Shown: positions 24,026 to 37,450, numbered from the stretch's first letter. The stretch is DNA of 64,000 bases from Neopestalotiopsis rosae (GCA_023078685.1 JALGAS010000008.1:2480001-2544000); one strand, 5' to 3'. Notes: a model not told the origin generated them from the letters alone. A program made the numbers and translations.

Positions 24026-26738
24026 ATGCCTAAAATCAGAGGTTATACGCCGGCCTGGCTCGACAAGCCCGCTCCAGGCTCAAATCTCTTTGCGCCTGCC
24101 AAGGTTGACAGCAAGGCCTCCCCCTTCACCTCGAAGACGAAACCAAAGCCCGGTCCCACGCGCACGATAGCTCAGTCCGGATCTCAGGTGTTTGTCGCCG
24201 TTGGAAAGGAAGTCAGATGGGCCGACCTGATCGACCTCAAGGAAAGATGGGAAGAGAAGACTTCAAGAGGTCGCCCCGGCGCCAGAGTCAAGCGGGAGAG
24301 CTCTGCAAACATAAGCGATGACGAAATTCTCAAGGCTGCTGAGGAGGAGGATTATGCTGGCTTCCGGGTAAGTTCAGTACAGCTCCTGCTGTTGCCAACT
24401 AGTGACTAACATATAATTTCAGACCATCAACGTCTCTGTCGGGTCCGACATCAAGCAGCTGGTCATATCTCCCTTCGCAGATTACCTGGCCGTATTGACG
24501 ACTCATACTGTTCGTATCTGTGCTGTACCGGACTTGGCCCATCTATCACAACCCAACAATGAAGTCATCAAGCCCAAGTGGTGGAGTCTCGGGCCGACGA
24601 CTCATGTTAATGATCGGTCGCCTGTTGCATCCGCCTTGTGGCATCCCCTAGGAGTCAACGGTTCTGCCCTTGTCACGGTTACTACTGATGCTGTGGTTAG
24701 GGTCTGGGAACTCAATCCGCTGGACCGATGGTCCTTTGACAAGCCAACTTTGACTATCGATCTTATCAAGCTGGCAGATGGCACGTCCTTAGACCAGAAT
24801 TTCTCTGCCTCGACTGATGTAACACGCAAGGGCTTTTCAGCCGACTCTTTCGAAATGGACGTCGCTGCTGCATGCTTTGCTAGCCGAGGATCGGGTGGTT
24901 GGGCGCCCATGACGCTATGGGTTGCAATGACAGAAGGCGACGTTTATGCTTTATGCCCGCTCCTGCCAAGCAAATGGGCTCCTCCGCCTACTCTCATTCC
25001 ATCGCTTTCAGTTGGTATTGTCGGCAACCTTGCCGCCATCGAGGATGACCCGAACGTCTCAGCCGCCCGAAAGCTTTTGGCACAGCAACAACTGGATTGG
25101 ATGACCGACTTGGACAACCAGGAGCCCACCGAGGTTGACGGCCCCCTGGGAGAAGCACCCGCTGAGATCTACAACCGCCCCAGCCGACCCGGTGTCGTAC
25201 CGCGGCTTCAGGGTCCCTTCGACTTGGACATGAGTCCGGAAATGGAAGACGACCAGGACACTGAGCTGACAGACATTTTTGTTATCGGTCAAAAACTTGA
25301 CACTGCCGAGCTAATGATGGGCGAGGATGAAGAGCTCGAGGTTGACGACATTGATCAAGAGGGTCTATCGCTCAACGTCATCTGCTTGTTATCGTCAAGC
25401 GGTCAGTTGAGAATCTGCCTCGACACTGATGGAGTTGAGGCACAGTGGTTGCCGCCGCGAAACAAGTTCAGATTTATCAGACAAGAGGATGAATTCGAGC
25501 CGACGTTGCTAACATTCCAGACTCTCGACACTCTGAGCAGCTTGGAAATGACGGAAGGCGCCTGGCCCATGTTCAGTCACGATGTTACTTCACGATACGC
25601 CTTCTATGTCACCAATCCTTCCAGCATAACATACATTTCACTCTCGCCCTGGGTCTTCCGATTGGAGAAGGAACTTCAAGGCGAGTCTGATGCCGGATCA
25701 GACTTTAGAATTGATGTATTGGTCAAAGGACAAAGTTCCATTCGCGAACGGCTTCATACAATTGATGGCGGAGTGGCCAAGCCAATACCAGCAGTAGTGC
25801 CGATCCGCGATCCCGACCTGGGATATCTCGTTCTTACAGCCACAGACGACGGACCACTCTGCATCATCTTCGATATGCCGGCGGACGATTTTGTGCCTAT
25901 CAAGGCGTCTGCTTCATCCAGTGTGGAACGCAGCGACGAAGTACAACCACTGGATTTTTACGAGCCACGACCTACCTTTCAAGCTCCACACGTTTTCGAG
26001 AGGAACTCTGACCTGCCCGATATGCTGCTGAAGTTGAAGACGAGCAAGCACAAGGCTATTGTTGGGCAAGAAGTTCGCCTTTCACCCGCCACCCTTCAGG
26101 TCTTCACCGACGCACATCAGATTCTGAGTGGCGAGACCCATCGCCTTGGAACTGCTGCATCAGAACTCTTCCGCAGGCTCGAGACCCTGCAAGTCGAGCT
26201 TAGGAAACAAATTGCCAAGGCAAACGAAGTCAAGTCTAGAGTTGATACCATCACGGGTGAAGATCAGGGCAGCGAGCCAGAATCTAGCAATACTGCCGTC
26301 GAACGGAGAATTCAGGCTGCTAAGCAAAGGGGCGAGGCTTTGGGTCAGCGTCTAGAGAATATGCGTCGTACCGTCAGTCGGGCAACCACTAGGGAGCTCA
26401 GCGACAAGGAAAGGGCTTGGATCAATGAGGTTAGGGGTATGGATGCCAGTATCTCGGGCTCGGGCGGGCCGCCCGCCGAAGGAGCCTCCCGATTCAAGCA
26501 GGTTGGAAAGCGATATAATGAGGCCAGGTCGTTGAAGGAGGAACTTGCATCTCAAGCAGGAAAGATTGCCCAGACGGCAGGCGACAGCGAGGAAGCCGCC
26601 ACCGCAGCCTCTGACCTGCGCATTCCTGCAGACATCCGGAGGAATAGGCTTTCTCAAGTACGGAGTCTGCTTGAACGCGAGACGGCTTTGGTTGACGCTG
26701 TCAAATCGAGGCTGGAAAAACTCGCTGTCAATGGCTGA
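24026..26738 (+). CDS. NUP82: Nucleoporin NUP82
   Basis: Two exons (24026-24367 and 24423-26738) around a 55-nt intron encode 885 residues. The N-terminal two thirds resemble the Nup82/Nup88 beta-propeller, with strands such as QLVISPFADYLAVLTTHTVRI and SALVTVTTDAVVRVWELN. The last ~230 residues are charged and helical (AASELFRRLETLQVELRKQIAKA, RRIQAAKQRGEALGQRLENM), fitting the coiled coil that binds Nup159 and Nsp1. The complex sits on the cytoplasmic face of the nuclear pore and organises the final step of mRNA export. The start KIRGYTPAWLDKPAPGSNLF is typical of filamentous-fungal members. It is divergent from CBC2. The family call rests on overall pattern. Confidence 0.88.
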
Positions 26739-28271
26739 CCAATATGTTTTAGAGTGTAGTACTCGAGGCGGCTGTAGCGAGAAAGCATGTCCTATCACGT
26801 AGTTGGAAATCAGGTTTTGATCAAATGCCGAGCTTAGGTCATGCCTTGGCCTTCACCAAACACAATGGAGAAAACCGCAGCAGTGCGACAATTAGACAAC
26901 TACCGTACTATGTACGCTCACCACGTACGAAACGTGCCTCGATAATAAGTGTGTGCGGAGCTTGCAAGGATACCGCTGCGAGCGCGCGAAGCTGTTGAAT
27001 GGATGAAAGAGAATCATACGCCCTCACGTCGATCACTGCCAAATCTGCAGGAGATCGACTACATACTACCTCAGCTCGCCTTGCTTTGGACAATAGCGTG
27101 CGGCACATGATGCCTTCAATACAGAGTGTAATGAGATGCCTCTGTCACTTACGTGGTGGTGTTGTTGTGGTTGTTGTTATTGTTTATAATGATTTTGTAT
27201 GTTGTATTTTACGTTTGGTTGGTATGAATTGGTTTACAGCAAGGGAATGGAAAAGATCGATGAACACGACCATATAAAGCCATGACTCCCATCATGCATT
27301 GACCTCGCACGAAGCGGCCTGCTGGTGTCCGGAGTATGGTGAAAAGTCCCCCATACGGCATGGAAAGAACCACCTTGGAAAAATGTCTCTCCGATGAAAG
27401 GTCGCCATCAGCAACCCTGGCTGATATAGCCAGGGAAGTCACCCCTAATGTTTAGCACCAGTCCAAACGTCTTGCCGATGTTGTCCCAGGAGGCATCTTC
27501 CTGGTAAGTCATCATTTTGTCGTCGACTCTACTTCGTTCTCAATCACCAATCATCACACCTGATCGCCCTATGCTTTGAAAATCTTTTCCTCAACGAAAG
27601 TTTATTATAGCCTCGAATTCTGGCTCTCAAACATGTGTACAGATCAGTTCTTCTTCGCGATACGAGCGACAGGATTGAAAGATCGTCTCTCATTGGTTTG
27701 ACGGTGGGAGAAGTTCATGACGGGTCAGGTTCCACGCTCGATAGAAAACTTGCCAGTTGTCTCGCAGGGTGTTCGGCAACTCCTCAACCACTGTTCATAT
27801 GCAGCGAGCATATCGACGACATAATGATGCAGTGTCACTCATCCAAAAGCAGCAGCCACTTTATCATACAATGCCTTGCCCACCATCTTGGGGAAGGCTG
27901 CAGAGGTCAATGGGCTCTGTATACGTGTCATGTGACACAACTGTTCGTGGTGCAAGACTCGCTATCGAGGACAACAGGCTAATGAGCTGGGCCACTACAG
28001 TTTGGGATGCACCTTGGTTAACTTACGATATGTACGGGGTTCGTCCACCAGTCAGACCTCATCAACGGGGCACAGTGAGGCTCACGGGACAAAGTCTGTA
28101 ACCGGAAGGAATCAAGCAGCCTGCACCCGGGCATTGACAAACCCTGCTTGAGTGTCCTACACGACTACAAAAAGGCCAGCCATTCCACATATGAGTGTTG
28201 GGTAAACGACCAACTGTGTTCTCATGATTGTCTATTTGTTTAATCCTAAGCAATATTTTACAATCAAGGAA
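26739..28271. other. Gene-free stretch, 1.5 kb
   Basis: No protein-like frame. A GTT/GTG-rich low-complexity tract lies at 27160-27186. The right part should be the promoter of the unknown gene starting at 28272. Confidence 0.4.
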
Positions 28272-29503
28272 ATGGCACCAACATCTCAAATGTGTTCTAG
28301 CAGAATTGAACATTTGAACCTGATCCTCGGTATGTAGAACTGTTATAGTAGACTCATTGGTAGGAGGGATTTGGTTATGTCTGCTAACGCTACCTAGAGA
28401 ACAGTCAATTCATCTCGAATCAAGATGCCGATGTTTCCGTGATTACGATAAAGGAAGTTAGTGGCGAATGGAAAGCGATTGTACTGCGCGTGAACAACGG
28501 CGTTCGTGAAGCCCTCCTATCATCAGATCCTTGCGAATCGATCCAGAGAGCGATTGAATCTCTACATGTGAAGACGGCAGAAGCTGCGGCAATCTACGTC
28601 AAGAACAATGGCTTTAGCCTCCTTCCAGATTCGACCAAGGACCAAGACGACTATAGTGACGATGAGACAGTCTCGGTCGTTTCCGAACAGAATAGCTCAA
28701 GCGATGATGGCCTGTCGATTTCTGATAGCTCAGACGATGAAGTGGTCACTCCAGTGTCTGTTCCATTGAAGGGGAAGCGGTCTGATTCCAAATCCTTCAA
28801 AAAGCGAAGCAAGAGAAGCAAGGCTCGCCGCCCAAAGATCTATGACAGCGAGGTTTCTGAAGAAGAATATTCAAGTGGGCCTCCTTTGAGACTCAATGTA
28901 CCCCGAGGTGCACCTCCACCAGCTCCCCCGGTCTTCCATCCTGCATTAAACCCTCCTCCGCGCCATCCAGGAATGACTAGCCAGCCACCCAGTCCTCCTG
29001 TCTTGCATCCCGGTGGTATGCACCACGGCATACCGCCTCACCCAGGCATGATGCATCCTGGCTTGCGTGATCCTAGGTTGCGACCTATCCGAACGGAGCC
29101 TAGCAAGCCCTTATACGATGTTCGTATCACGATCAATTGGCTCCAGCATGGTGAACAGCGTATCTTTGAGTCGTCCAATGCTTCAATCAGAGCCTTACAA
29201 GACGCCGCTCTACTACACGTCCGCAATCATATGAGCGATTTTGACAATGTCACAGCCTTGGACCATTCACCAAACAGAGCTTGGAATCTGAAGGCAACTG
29301 TCAAGCAGGCTTTCTTCGGCACCGAAGCCTACAACATGAGTAGCTATCGCGGCGATGATCTGACAAAGCTCTTCAACATCCTCGGCAAGACTGATATCCC
29401 CAGTTTCGAGATTGAGGTGGAATACGTACCCCCTCCTCCTCCTCCAGGACCTACTGGGCCTGCTATGGGTGGCGCTGTGCACAGTCCTCCTGTCATGGCT
29501 TAA
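28272..29503 (+). CDS. Conserved protein of unknown function, acidic and proline/histidine-rich
   Basis: Two exons (28272-28329 and 28398-29503), joined across a 68-nt intron with a GTATGT donor and CTAAC branch site, give 387 residues. The N-terminal ~110 residues look folded and helical (SVITIKEVSGEWKAIVLRVNN, AIESLHVKTAEAAAIYVKNNG). A Ser/Asp/Glu-rich stretch (SSSDDGLSISDSSDDE) and a Lys/Arg cluster (KKRSKRSKARRPK), a likely nuclear localisation signal, follow. Next comes a Pro/His/Met-rich linker. A second folded region at about 265-370 begins DVRITINWLQHGEQRIFESSN and ends before a PPPPPPG run. I do not recognise the family. Nuclear location is inferred only from the basic cluster. No catalytic motif is visible. 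Confidence 0.75.
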
Positions 29504-30159
29504 ACTCGGCCTCGGATCAGCGAGTGATAGTAAACAAAACCCTGGGGCTTGTGCATCTGCGATGCGAGGTCATCATGACCTTCTTCAACGGAAATTCGGC
29601 TCGACTATGCAGCAGCCGCACGTCATCATCTTCTGACTAGATTGGACACTTGCTATTCGATGAGATGACGGGCGGTATCAGTCAAACCTTGCTACTTGGC
29701 AGCGAATGATGACTAGAAGGACGCAACTCTGCTCTGAGTGGGCATTATTCCGGCTGGCCCCCAATCTCCATGGACTCTCGTCCAGATAGCATACCTTTCC
29801 AGTATCGACAAGTTCCGTACATGTGGTGGAACGTATCGTACTTCGACACGTATTCAAGCGGAATGTATAGCTGCTATGCTCCATACATGCAAGCTTGCGC
29901 AAATTCCAACCCTTTCGCCAAACGGCGTGATTCAACCCTCTTTTCCTGACTTTTCCCTGCCTTTTCCATTCGAGGCGACGCTTTGAGACGCCGGGTTCGG
30001 AGCTTTATACCGTTATGACTTGCATATCTAACGCACGATATTATGCTCTCATCATTGGTCTGTTTGTATGTGGTTCATACATTAGCGTGCTCATTAAAGT
30101 TCAATACTTCATGTTCTCCTTCAACACTCTCTTTGCTACTCCTGTATTTACTCGCTCTT

Positions 30160-30210
<51 letters not shown>

Positions 30211-31877
30211 AGATACACGCACACATCTGAGTTATGTAGAAACGAATGAATTTCAACGATTTCGTCTGGTGTTACAATAACTGTGTCTATCCGAAATATG
30301 CATGCAAAATGGCGCGATCATTGCGACTTGATCACTGGTCATTGGGTTGGAATGTGAAGAATGCATGGCAGCAGTGCAGTGCAATATGCATGCTACCGTG
30401 CGCATTTTGCGTCTCATTCGTCCGTCAGTATTGACTACCTGTGAGAGTGATCTGAGGCCGATATGATAGTCGCAGTTCGCTCCCTCCGGTGGCAATCTGT
30501 CTATCTTTTCTATTACTATCCGATCATACAGTATATGCCGCTCGCCTCACTCTTTGTTCCAATCCCAATGGTTGCATTCCTATATGTCGGCATGCTCATG
30601 TGACTGGAAGTATAGTGACTCAATTGCCCGCTTCTTGGCCATGGCTGGAACCATGTTTCCCTGGGCCTCCTGCATGCGGCCAAGGGAAGCGAGTGAAACG
30701 TCGTCGGTGCTTCCTATAGGGGAAAGAATGCGGGCGTTGCTGATTGTCGGTGCATTTACGATTATGGAAAAAGTCAACACAAGAATACGTGAATCGTGAG
30801 AGCCTCATGGATTCAAGCGCAATGGGTAGGAATGTAGCTCAATGGAATGGTTATTAGAGCGGTGAGGAAAGAAACCAATAATGAAAGGATTTGCGTATGC
30901 AGCCACATTGTCATATGTCGGACTTTTCTGGCAAACTTGACCCGTATCTCCGACTTTGAGCTGCGTAGCTGGGCGTGCCTGGCTTATAATGCTTGAGGAT
31001 ATCCACGATAGTTTCCAAGAAAGGATACTGCTTTCCGATATCATTTTGGGAATGCCATATTCGTGTTTTCCTCACCGAGCACAATCCCACTCACCGCCAC
31101 GCCCCTCACCTTGATTTCACCTGGGGGTCCATGCGGGATGAGAGCCGGGGTCTTGGATGTCAGCTTGAGCCCGACCGGGGACGACTAGGGGACGGGAAGC
31201 GCGGAGGTCATATTATTTTATGATATCACTCTGAGATCTCTGAGGTGAAATAATGGAATGCAGCAGTAACCCCCACGCCGTGGCCTGTGGTTTTGGCACG
31301 GTTCCTCGTTGTTGCAGATGTTCCCCAAGGTGAATGCAATTTGTTCACCTAGAGGCACCCTGACCCTTGTCCTGGTTCATATTCGCGGAGTTTTATTGTT
31401 TTTAGGTGCACGAACATTTTACCGAAGCCGAAGATGGGAAGCATCCATGGATACTCGAAGCCTTGTCCCTTCACCGACATTGTCTCGTGTATTCGTTTCC
31501 GTTGACGAGGCTCGGAGAGGCCGGAGGTTTGGTGTCATGGAGAGCAGAAGAATGCAAATTAACCTCAAGTCTCGGCGATTATTCATCAAACCATGGCCTC
31601 AAAGGGCCATCCGGAGGCCGAACCCCGAGTGAATCATATCGTCAGCGTTGCGAACCGACAGGTATGATTCCATAATTAGACGAACGAGAGACGATCATCA
31701 GGCAATGGGCACTTAGTCAAAATCAACTTCTTAAAATTGTGATGTTCCCCCTTAGATCACACACAGGGTAAATATATTTGAAAAAAAAGAAAAAGAAAAA
31801 GAACGTGGGTATAAATTGATCCGTCTCGTATCGTAAATAGTTTCCTTCATGGCTTCATCCCTATAATCGCTTTCCTT
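29504..31877. other. Gene-free stretch, 2.4 kb, between convergent genes
   Basis: No supported coding frame. It contains a CT microsatellite at 30162-30208 and the two 3' untranslated regions. The size is large for a convergent spacer. Confidence 0.4.
30162..30208. repeat. (CT)n microsatellite, 47 bp
   Basis: An uninterrupted TC/CT dinucleotide run of about 23 units, directly followed by ACAGATACACG. It lies in non-coding sequence and should be length-polymorphic. Confidence 0.95.
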
Positions 31878-33887
31878 TTATTTCTTCCAACCCAAAGTAT
31901 CCCTTATATTCCCACTCAAGGCACTCCACCGCTTCAATGGCGGCAGCGAAGTTGCTCCGCCACCCGTCGGAGCGAGCAACTCGCCATCAGTACTCTGAGG
32001 CGACGGTGCCTTTTCCACAGCGACGAGCTCGACGTCGCTCCAGTTTGGGTTGGTCATGGTCGTGTCGAGGGTGATCTCGGTCGAGTTGCCAAACTTGCTG
32101 TAGCGCCTCAGCACCTTCTTATTGCGACTGCTGCTGCCAATCGTCTTGAGGCCGACGTTGTGGTGGTTGCCCTCGACGTCGCGCTGGTAAGAGGCGGGCG
32201 TTCGGTTGCTGCCGTTGCCGCTGCCCTTGGTGCCCCGGCTGCCCGAGATCGTCTGGTGCACCATGGACAGCAGTGCTCGGCACGCTGGCATACAGGCACA
32301 CACAATGCCAATGGATATCTCAATCATGGACCAGTAACCCACTTCGACGTAGTCCTCTGTAAAAAGGAGAGGAATGTTATTGGCAAGTTCTAGTAGAGAA
32401 GCGCGGAGAGAAACACGATGTCTTGACTTACGAGTAACATTGGTTGTTGAACCAAACTCAATCATCGACCGTAAACGTAGAATACTAACAAGAGTAACAC
32501 TGTATATACGAGTTAGCACAAGTGCATTGACAAGAACGTTTGACCTCAATTTGCGCCATGGTGGATAGCTTGAGGGTTACTTACAAGAATCCGACCGCAA
32601 ACATGGAAAAGACCTGGAGCTTCTTGCGTGTGCTCATGGTCAACTGGGCCAGGACAGGCAGAGGCAGAATGAGGGTGGTGACGTCGAAGAAGATGTTGGC
32701 GCCGGCGCCTGACCAGCCGAGGTAATTGACGTTGAAGCACTTGGCCTTGTATTCTCCATCCCAGCTCCTCCAGGCGCCGTTGACGGGGCTGCACTGGAGG
32801 ATGACGGCCAGGCTGAAGCCAATAGCATACATGGCATTAAGCGATATCATGACGAATACCATGTAGCGGAATGTCTGCTGTGGGAATACGCGCAGATAGA
32901 ATAAGAGAATAGAGATCTTGCTGATGGCTAGACCCACAGCGTAGAGGATCTCCTCCCAATAAAAGTACTGTAGATTGGTTGTAAGTACGGCCCTTCTGGA
33001 CAAACAACTGGTGAAAACAAATTGAAGCTTACATATAATACTTGGTCAATGGCATCAGGCGTCAAGGTCCACATGTCAAGTCCTAGTCCATTTTGTGATA
33101 GTGGAAATGTGAGCGCGCTCATAGGTATGTAGATGAGGACCACGACGAAAATAGTCCACTGTAAAACTGGTCAGTCCATCTCATGCGCGTGGTCATGGTC
33201 AGAAGTTTGGGAAATCGTCCGCTCCTGACACACGATGGCTCGAACAGTATATCTCTGGAATGGACTCACATCATCCCATCCCCATGAATGCGTTCTTAAC
33301 CTGGCGAGGCACCTGAGACCAAAGGCGACGATTCCAATGACCAAGAAGGCAATTCCCAGGTGCCAGACCAGCGGCCTCCTGTCCTCGCCAACATGATGAC
33401 ATATCGAATAAGAATAATTCTCAGCTCCTGAACGAAAATATGTAAGTCTTTTGGTCGTTGTATGATCGCTTTGTTGCCGAATTGTATTAATGGATAGAGC
33501 GCAGCTTACTCAGTGCTTCCCGAATCGTGCAATTTGACAAGAAGCAGGTCTTGAGGCTATCTTTTACGGCATCGCTGTTGCAAGAGCATGTAAGGTCGGT
33601 GCCGCATGTCGATGCAAGTAGGACTTCTGAAAGGCATTCGAGCTATAATGGAAGACATCGCGTTAATTGCTTGTTTTGTGACCACTAAATTCCAATTCAG
33701 CCCACATCGCCATTCACTTTCGGAAGTACGATCTTGGATGAAGGGCTCCCGGGGATGGCTTGTCAGATTTTCTTGCACTTACACCACACGCCGGCGGCGA
33801 CACTGATGACGACGATGATGTCGACTCGGCAGCGATGACGGTCACGGCGCCATAAATCAAGAGCACCGCCCACGTAAGGAGTCTCAT
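31878..33887 (-). CDS. CFEM-domain seven-transmembrane receptor (PTH11-type GPCR)
   Basis: Seven exons (33887-33783, 33642-33510, 33427-33270, 33158-33033, 32967-32585, 32499-32432, 32356-31878) keep one frame and give 483 residues. A signal peptide (RLLTWAVLLIYGAVTVIAAE) leads into a CFEM domain whose eight cysteines can be placed (PPACG, LECL, STCG, LTCSC, KTCF, SNCT, then SICHH). A rhodopsin-like integral membrane region with seven hydrophobic helices follows (for example LVWHLGIAFLVIGIVAFGL, FVVVLIYIPMSALTF, ISILLFYLRVF, NIFFDVTTLILPLPVL). The cytoplasmic tail is Ser/Thr/Asn-rich. This is the PTH11-like class, expanded in filamentous ascomycetes and linked in Magnaporthe to surface sensing upstream of cAMP signalling. 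The CFEM module faces outside the cell and may bind haem or host/surface ligands. The ligand is unknown. All six introns have GT-AG ends. Confidence 0.88.
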
Positions 33888-36380
33888 TTCACAGTCGACA
33901 GTCGTTAACTCGGTGCTCGTTGAGCAAGACAAGTTCGGTTTCCAGCACGTCGTCGTCCGTCCAACATTCGATAAGCCGATAAACAATCAATGTTTGAGAT
34001 ACCACCAGGGGCAAAGGACAGGGGAGTGAGTATTATACGTCCATGCAAGTCGGAGATTTGTTTCGAGCAGGGTTGATTATTTACATGCATAAGAAGAAGA
34101 AGGAAGAAAATGAAAATCGACGACAGAAATTAAGGGCCGTACAGTTCTCAACAAAAGAGAAGACCAGTGTGTGTAGCTCAGGTGAGACTAGTTTGACAAG
34201 TCGAATGGACTGCAAGTCGGGGATTTTTGATGATCTGCCTTGTGGGTAGAAGCGTGATAACCTCTTCATGACGGTGAGGCTAGAACCTAGAGCCCCTACG
34301 GAAGACGGGAGGGCACAAGTAGTGTATTCGATCGTCGCTCCCAGGGCTGAAGGTTCCTTCGGCAGATGCAAAACACACTCGGTGGCACGATATCCGATCG
34401 ACTTCTCGTACTTCTGTGCCCACTTTGGATTAGATATTCTATGCCTTCGACTTGAGCCTACGCCTGATCTAGGCATCTAAACATACCGCTACGGGGGCCG
34501 TTGACTGGCCAGTGTGGTGTAGTATGGGCCGCGCTCAGGCGGCACCAAAATAGTTGGTGGATGACTCGTGGTGAGATGCCTGAGCGCTGTAAGGCGATGC
34601 CGCATCGAGTAGTCTGATAGAAGAAGCAGATAGGAAGCTTGGCTTTGATGATGAACAAGTCAATTGGGAGTATTGGCTGCTCATCAATCCACGACAACGT
34701 GGAGATGCATTTTTGAGAATGCGTAGCTGCGGGTAATGCTCCCCCATTGCCGCGATCTATATCTCATTAGCCAGGAATACCAAGCAATATTCTGTTCGTC
34801 CTGATCCAAGTTGCTGTACAATTTGGGCATGTATCCAGGGTTCCCCGTCTCCATGATGCCGTGATATGATCAGGGTTTGATCGTGAGCCGTCGTAGCATT
34901 CTAGTTGCTAGTCCAAACAGCCGAATGAGACTATACCGAGTTCCGGACAGCTGGTCAGCACTTAATAGGCAAAGGACAGGCCCCTGCGCGCTTGGCGTAT
35001 TCTCCTCGCAGGGGAATAGCTGTACAAAAAAGGCAAGCTAACCCAGCCAAATCCGGCCGCTTGTGCCTTAGCATCGCTTACGAAGGATCAGTGGCGGCTG
35101 TTTTCAGGTCGCATCTTCCAAAGATGGCTTCTCTCTGGTTCTTGTCCCGCCTCCTAGCTAATCATCACCAACTGTGCCGTGACAGCCATGGAAATCCTAT
35201 TGTCGGTCAGCCTTTGGGCGCCAATTTGGAGTAAGCTTAATTCCCGTGATCAAGATGATGTTTCCGTAGTGTACTTGATCGACAAGACGATGACGGCCAT
35301 GATGGACGCATCAAAATAGGCACATCTCGAATCGATTTGCGGCACTGCCATTTCCGCACTCGAGGCTAACAACGCAAACTTGAACATCATTGTGAGGGTC
35401 CGGGCTCAAAGGTTCGACCCCAGTCCCCAGCAACTCGCGTATCTCTGTTTGAAGTTTACTCGATAAGTCGATGCTAGTGTAAGCGACCCTGTCAAAACTG
35501 CCAGAGTCGTGGCATGTCTTAGACAGAGCAACGGTCGCAACGGTGATATCGTCGTTGCATCGCAGCAGAGCCGCAATGTTTCACAGATAGGATCAGAGGT
35601 TGAGAGGTGCGGAATTAAAGCGATGGACTACCGTGAATGAGTGTGGAGGCGAATGAGTAAACCAGATAAGAAAGGCATGAAATTACACCAGGAACAGGCT
35701 ATAGGTTAGTAGGGTGTCCAGCAGGGTGGCGGCAACTGAAGCTCACTAAATTGGGCTGGCACACGTGGATGAACCCTGATCAGTTTCTTCCCCACGATCC
35801 AACGCCAACTTTTACTTACTTGTACGAGTACGATGATTGACAAGTCGACTTTGTCAATGTCGAATTGGTGAAAACCTCTGGGAAATTGGAGACTAGGCTC
35901 GTGTTCGCATTGGCGATGTATGACGGTTAGTAGTGTACCTACTGTGTAGAATCAATTGTTCCAAGATATGGTTCAATGATCGACCTGCCAGGTACTGACA
36001 TGGGGAAAAGGTACTGTTCAAAAACTTGGCGGCGCAACAGTGTAATAACGCGTTGCGACCATGTAGAACAACAACGCGAAAAAAAAAAAGATAACAGCTG
36101 CACTGGACGCGATCATCATTTGGCACTGCCATAATTTCTTTTTCTCATCTTTCATGAGACCATGTGAGATGAAATGCCCAAACCATTGTCTCTCTCCCGC
36201 GCGGGGTAAGCACGCGCTGAAGTGAACCCGTCGTAGCTGCCGCGCCTACGAACAGGTAAACGGGATGGAGGGCGGGAAGCCACGTTCGCGTTTGGGCTCT
36301 TGCACTCGACCAGCAGTTTATTCTCATCCTGGCATCCAGCTTTATCCGATCTAGTTGAACTGCTGGTAAATAATCGAACA
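33888..36380. promoter_or_regulatory. Gene-free stretch, 2.5 kb, divergent spacer
   Basis: Lies between outward-facing starts of the CFEM receptor and the hypothetical gene at 36381. No coding frame or RNA gene is supported. Its base composition is ordinary, without long repeats that I can see. Confidence 0.4.
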
Positions 36381-37275
36381 ATGATATCTCCTACGGAACT
36401 ACCACCAGATCCCCGTCTGTGCGGCAAAACAAGCCACTATAACCGAAGCGAGATCGTTGCCCTACTAGCAGACTTATATGAATTCTTGCCTCAGTTTTCA
36501 TCAGGGTCGGTCCATCGTGCGCCTCCGGAAGGCTGGTCATGCATCACGGCTGAAATCCTTGAGAAGCGGGGGATTCACAAGACGCCCGAGGCTGTCGAGC
36601 TGCTCCGCCATTTGCCGTACATTGAGGGCGACCATCCCTGGATCGCGCCCGAGGCCTTCCCCTGCGACTATCGCATCTTGGGAAGTCAAGAATCCGCCCG
36701 CGATACTCCAGGCTGGGTTCAAGATGTGCAGCAGGACTCGGGCAACGTGACGGCGCCTGATGGGTCTCCAGCGGGCGTCGAGAAATGGCCGCCCTCGGTG
36801 ATTCAGCTGACAGCAGGCACCGACCGCGAGGGGAGCTGTTACATGCTCGACACAATGGACGGTACCGTGACCAAGTACTGCGTCGTTGGGTACTTGTACG
36901 AGCCGACCTACGACGAGGGTGATCCGCGCGCCTGGAGAGATCGGCTTTGTGGCGAGGACACTGTGACCGTGGCTGATCAGGTCAAGAAATGGCGAAGGGC
37001 GTACCACGAGTTGAGATACCTTGGTGTCCCTGATATAGGTGACGGAAACGGCTATCCGAGCCTCTACTTTCGCGGAGAAGAAGATGGGCCAGATAGCTAT
37101 GACTGGAAAGAGACTGAAGTACGTGTTTGCCTGTACCCCACTACAGCTCCCTATTCGCTGGAGCTAATATGTTTTCTAGGAGTTGCGGTCGATTTATCGC
37201 AATCATGGCTGGCCAGATCACTACGATAAGGAGACCTGTCTGGAGGCGCTCAAGGCATGGTATCTAGCTCAATGA
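36381..37275 (+). CDS. Hypothetical protein, possible partner of the convergent gene
   Basis: Two exons (36381-37118 and 37180-37275) over a 61-nt intron give 277 residues. No signal peptide or membrane segment is present, so the product is probably cytosolic. The N-terminal half holds HYNRSEIVALLADLYEFLPQ and AVELLRHLPYIEGD, followed by HPWIAPEAFPCDYR. The middle has strand-rich SVIQLTAGTDREGSCYMLDTMDGTV. The C-terminal block EELRSIYRNHGWPDHYDKETCLEALKAWY is created only by splicing, which supports the intron. I believe this is one of the unnamed fungal families that carry a YxxxGWP-type C-terminus, but I cannot name it. The strand-and-loop layout recalls SMI1/KNR4 (SUKH)-like proteins; that is inference. 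An upstream extension to 36300 has no ATG. Confidence 0.72.
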
Positions 37276-37450
37276 TCCGGTCATCAGCTTACCTTGATGG
37301 ACATGAAAACCTGGTGGCCCAGGGTTCAATCAGGAATGACATTCTTGCTTGCCCGTGTTCGACGCAAGACTATCACGAACATAGCCAATTCGTTCAGCAT
37401 TCAGTCTAATTGGTCACTTTAGTGAAAAGACTATCATATGCTTGACGAAA

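Noticed and set aside
35395..35445. B-box-like GGTTCGACCCC that could belong to a tRNA
   Set aside because: No T-stem pairing, no A-box at the right distance and no terminator.
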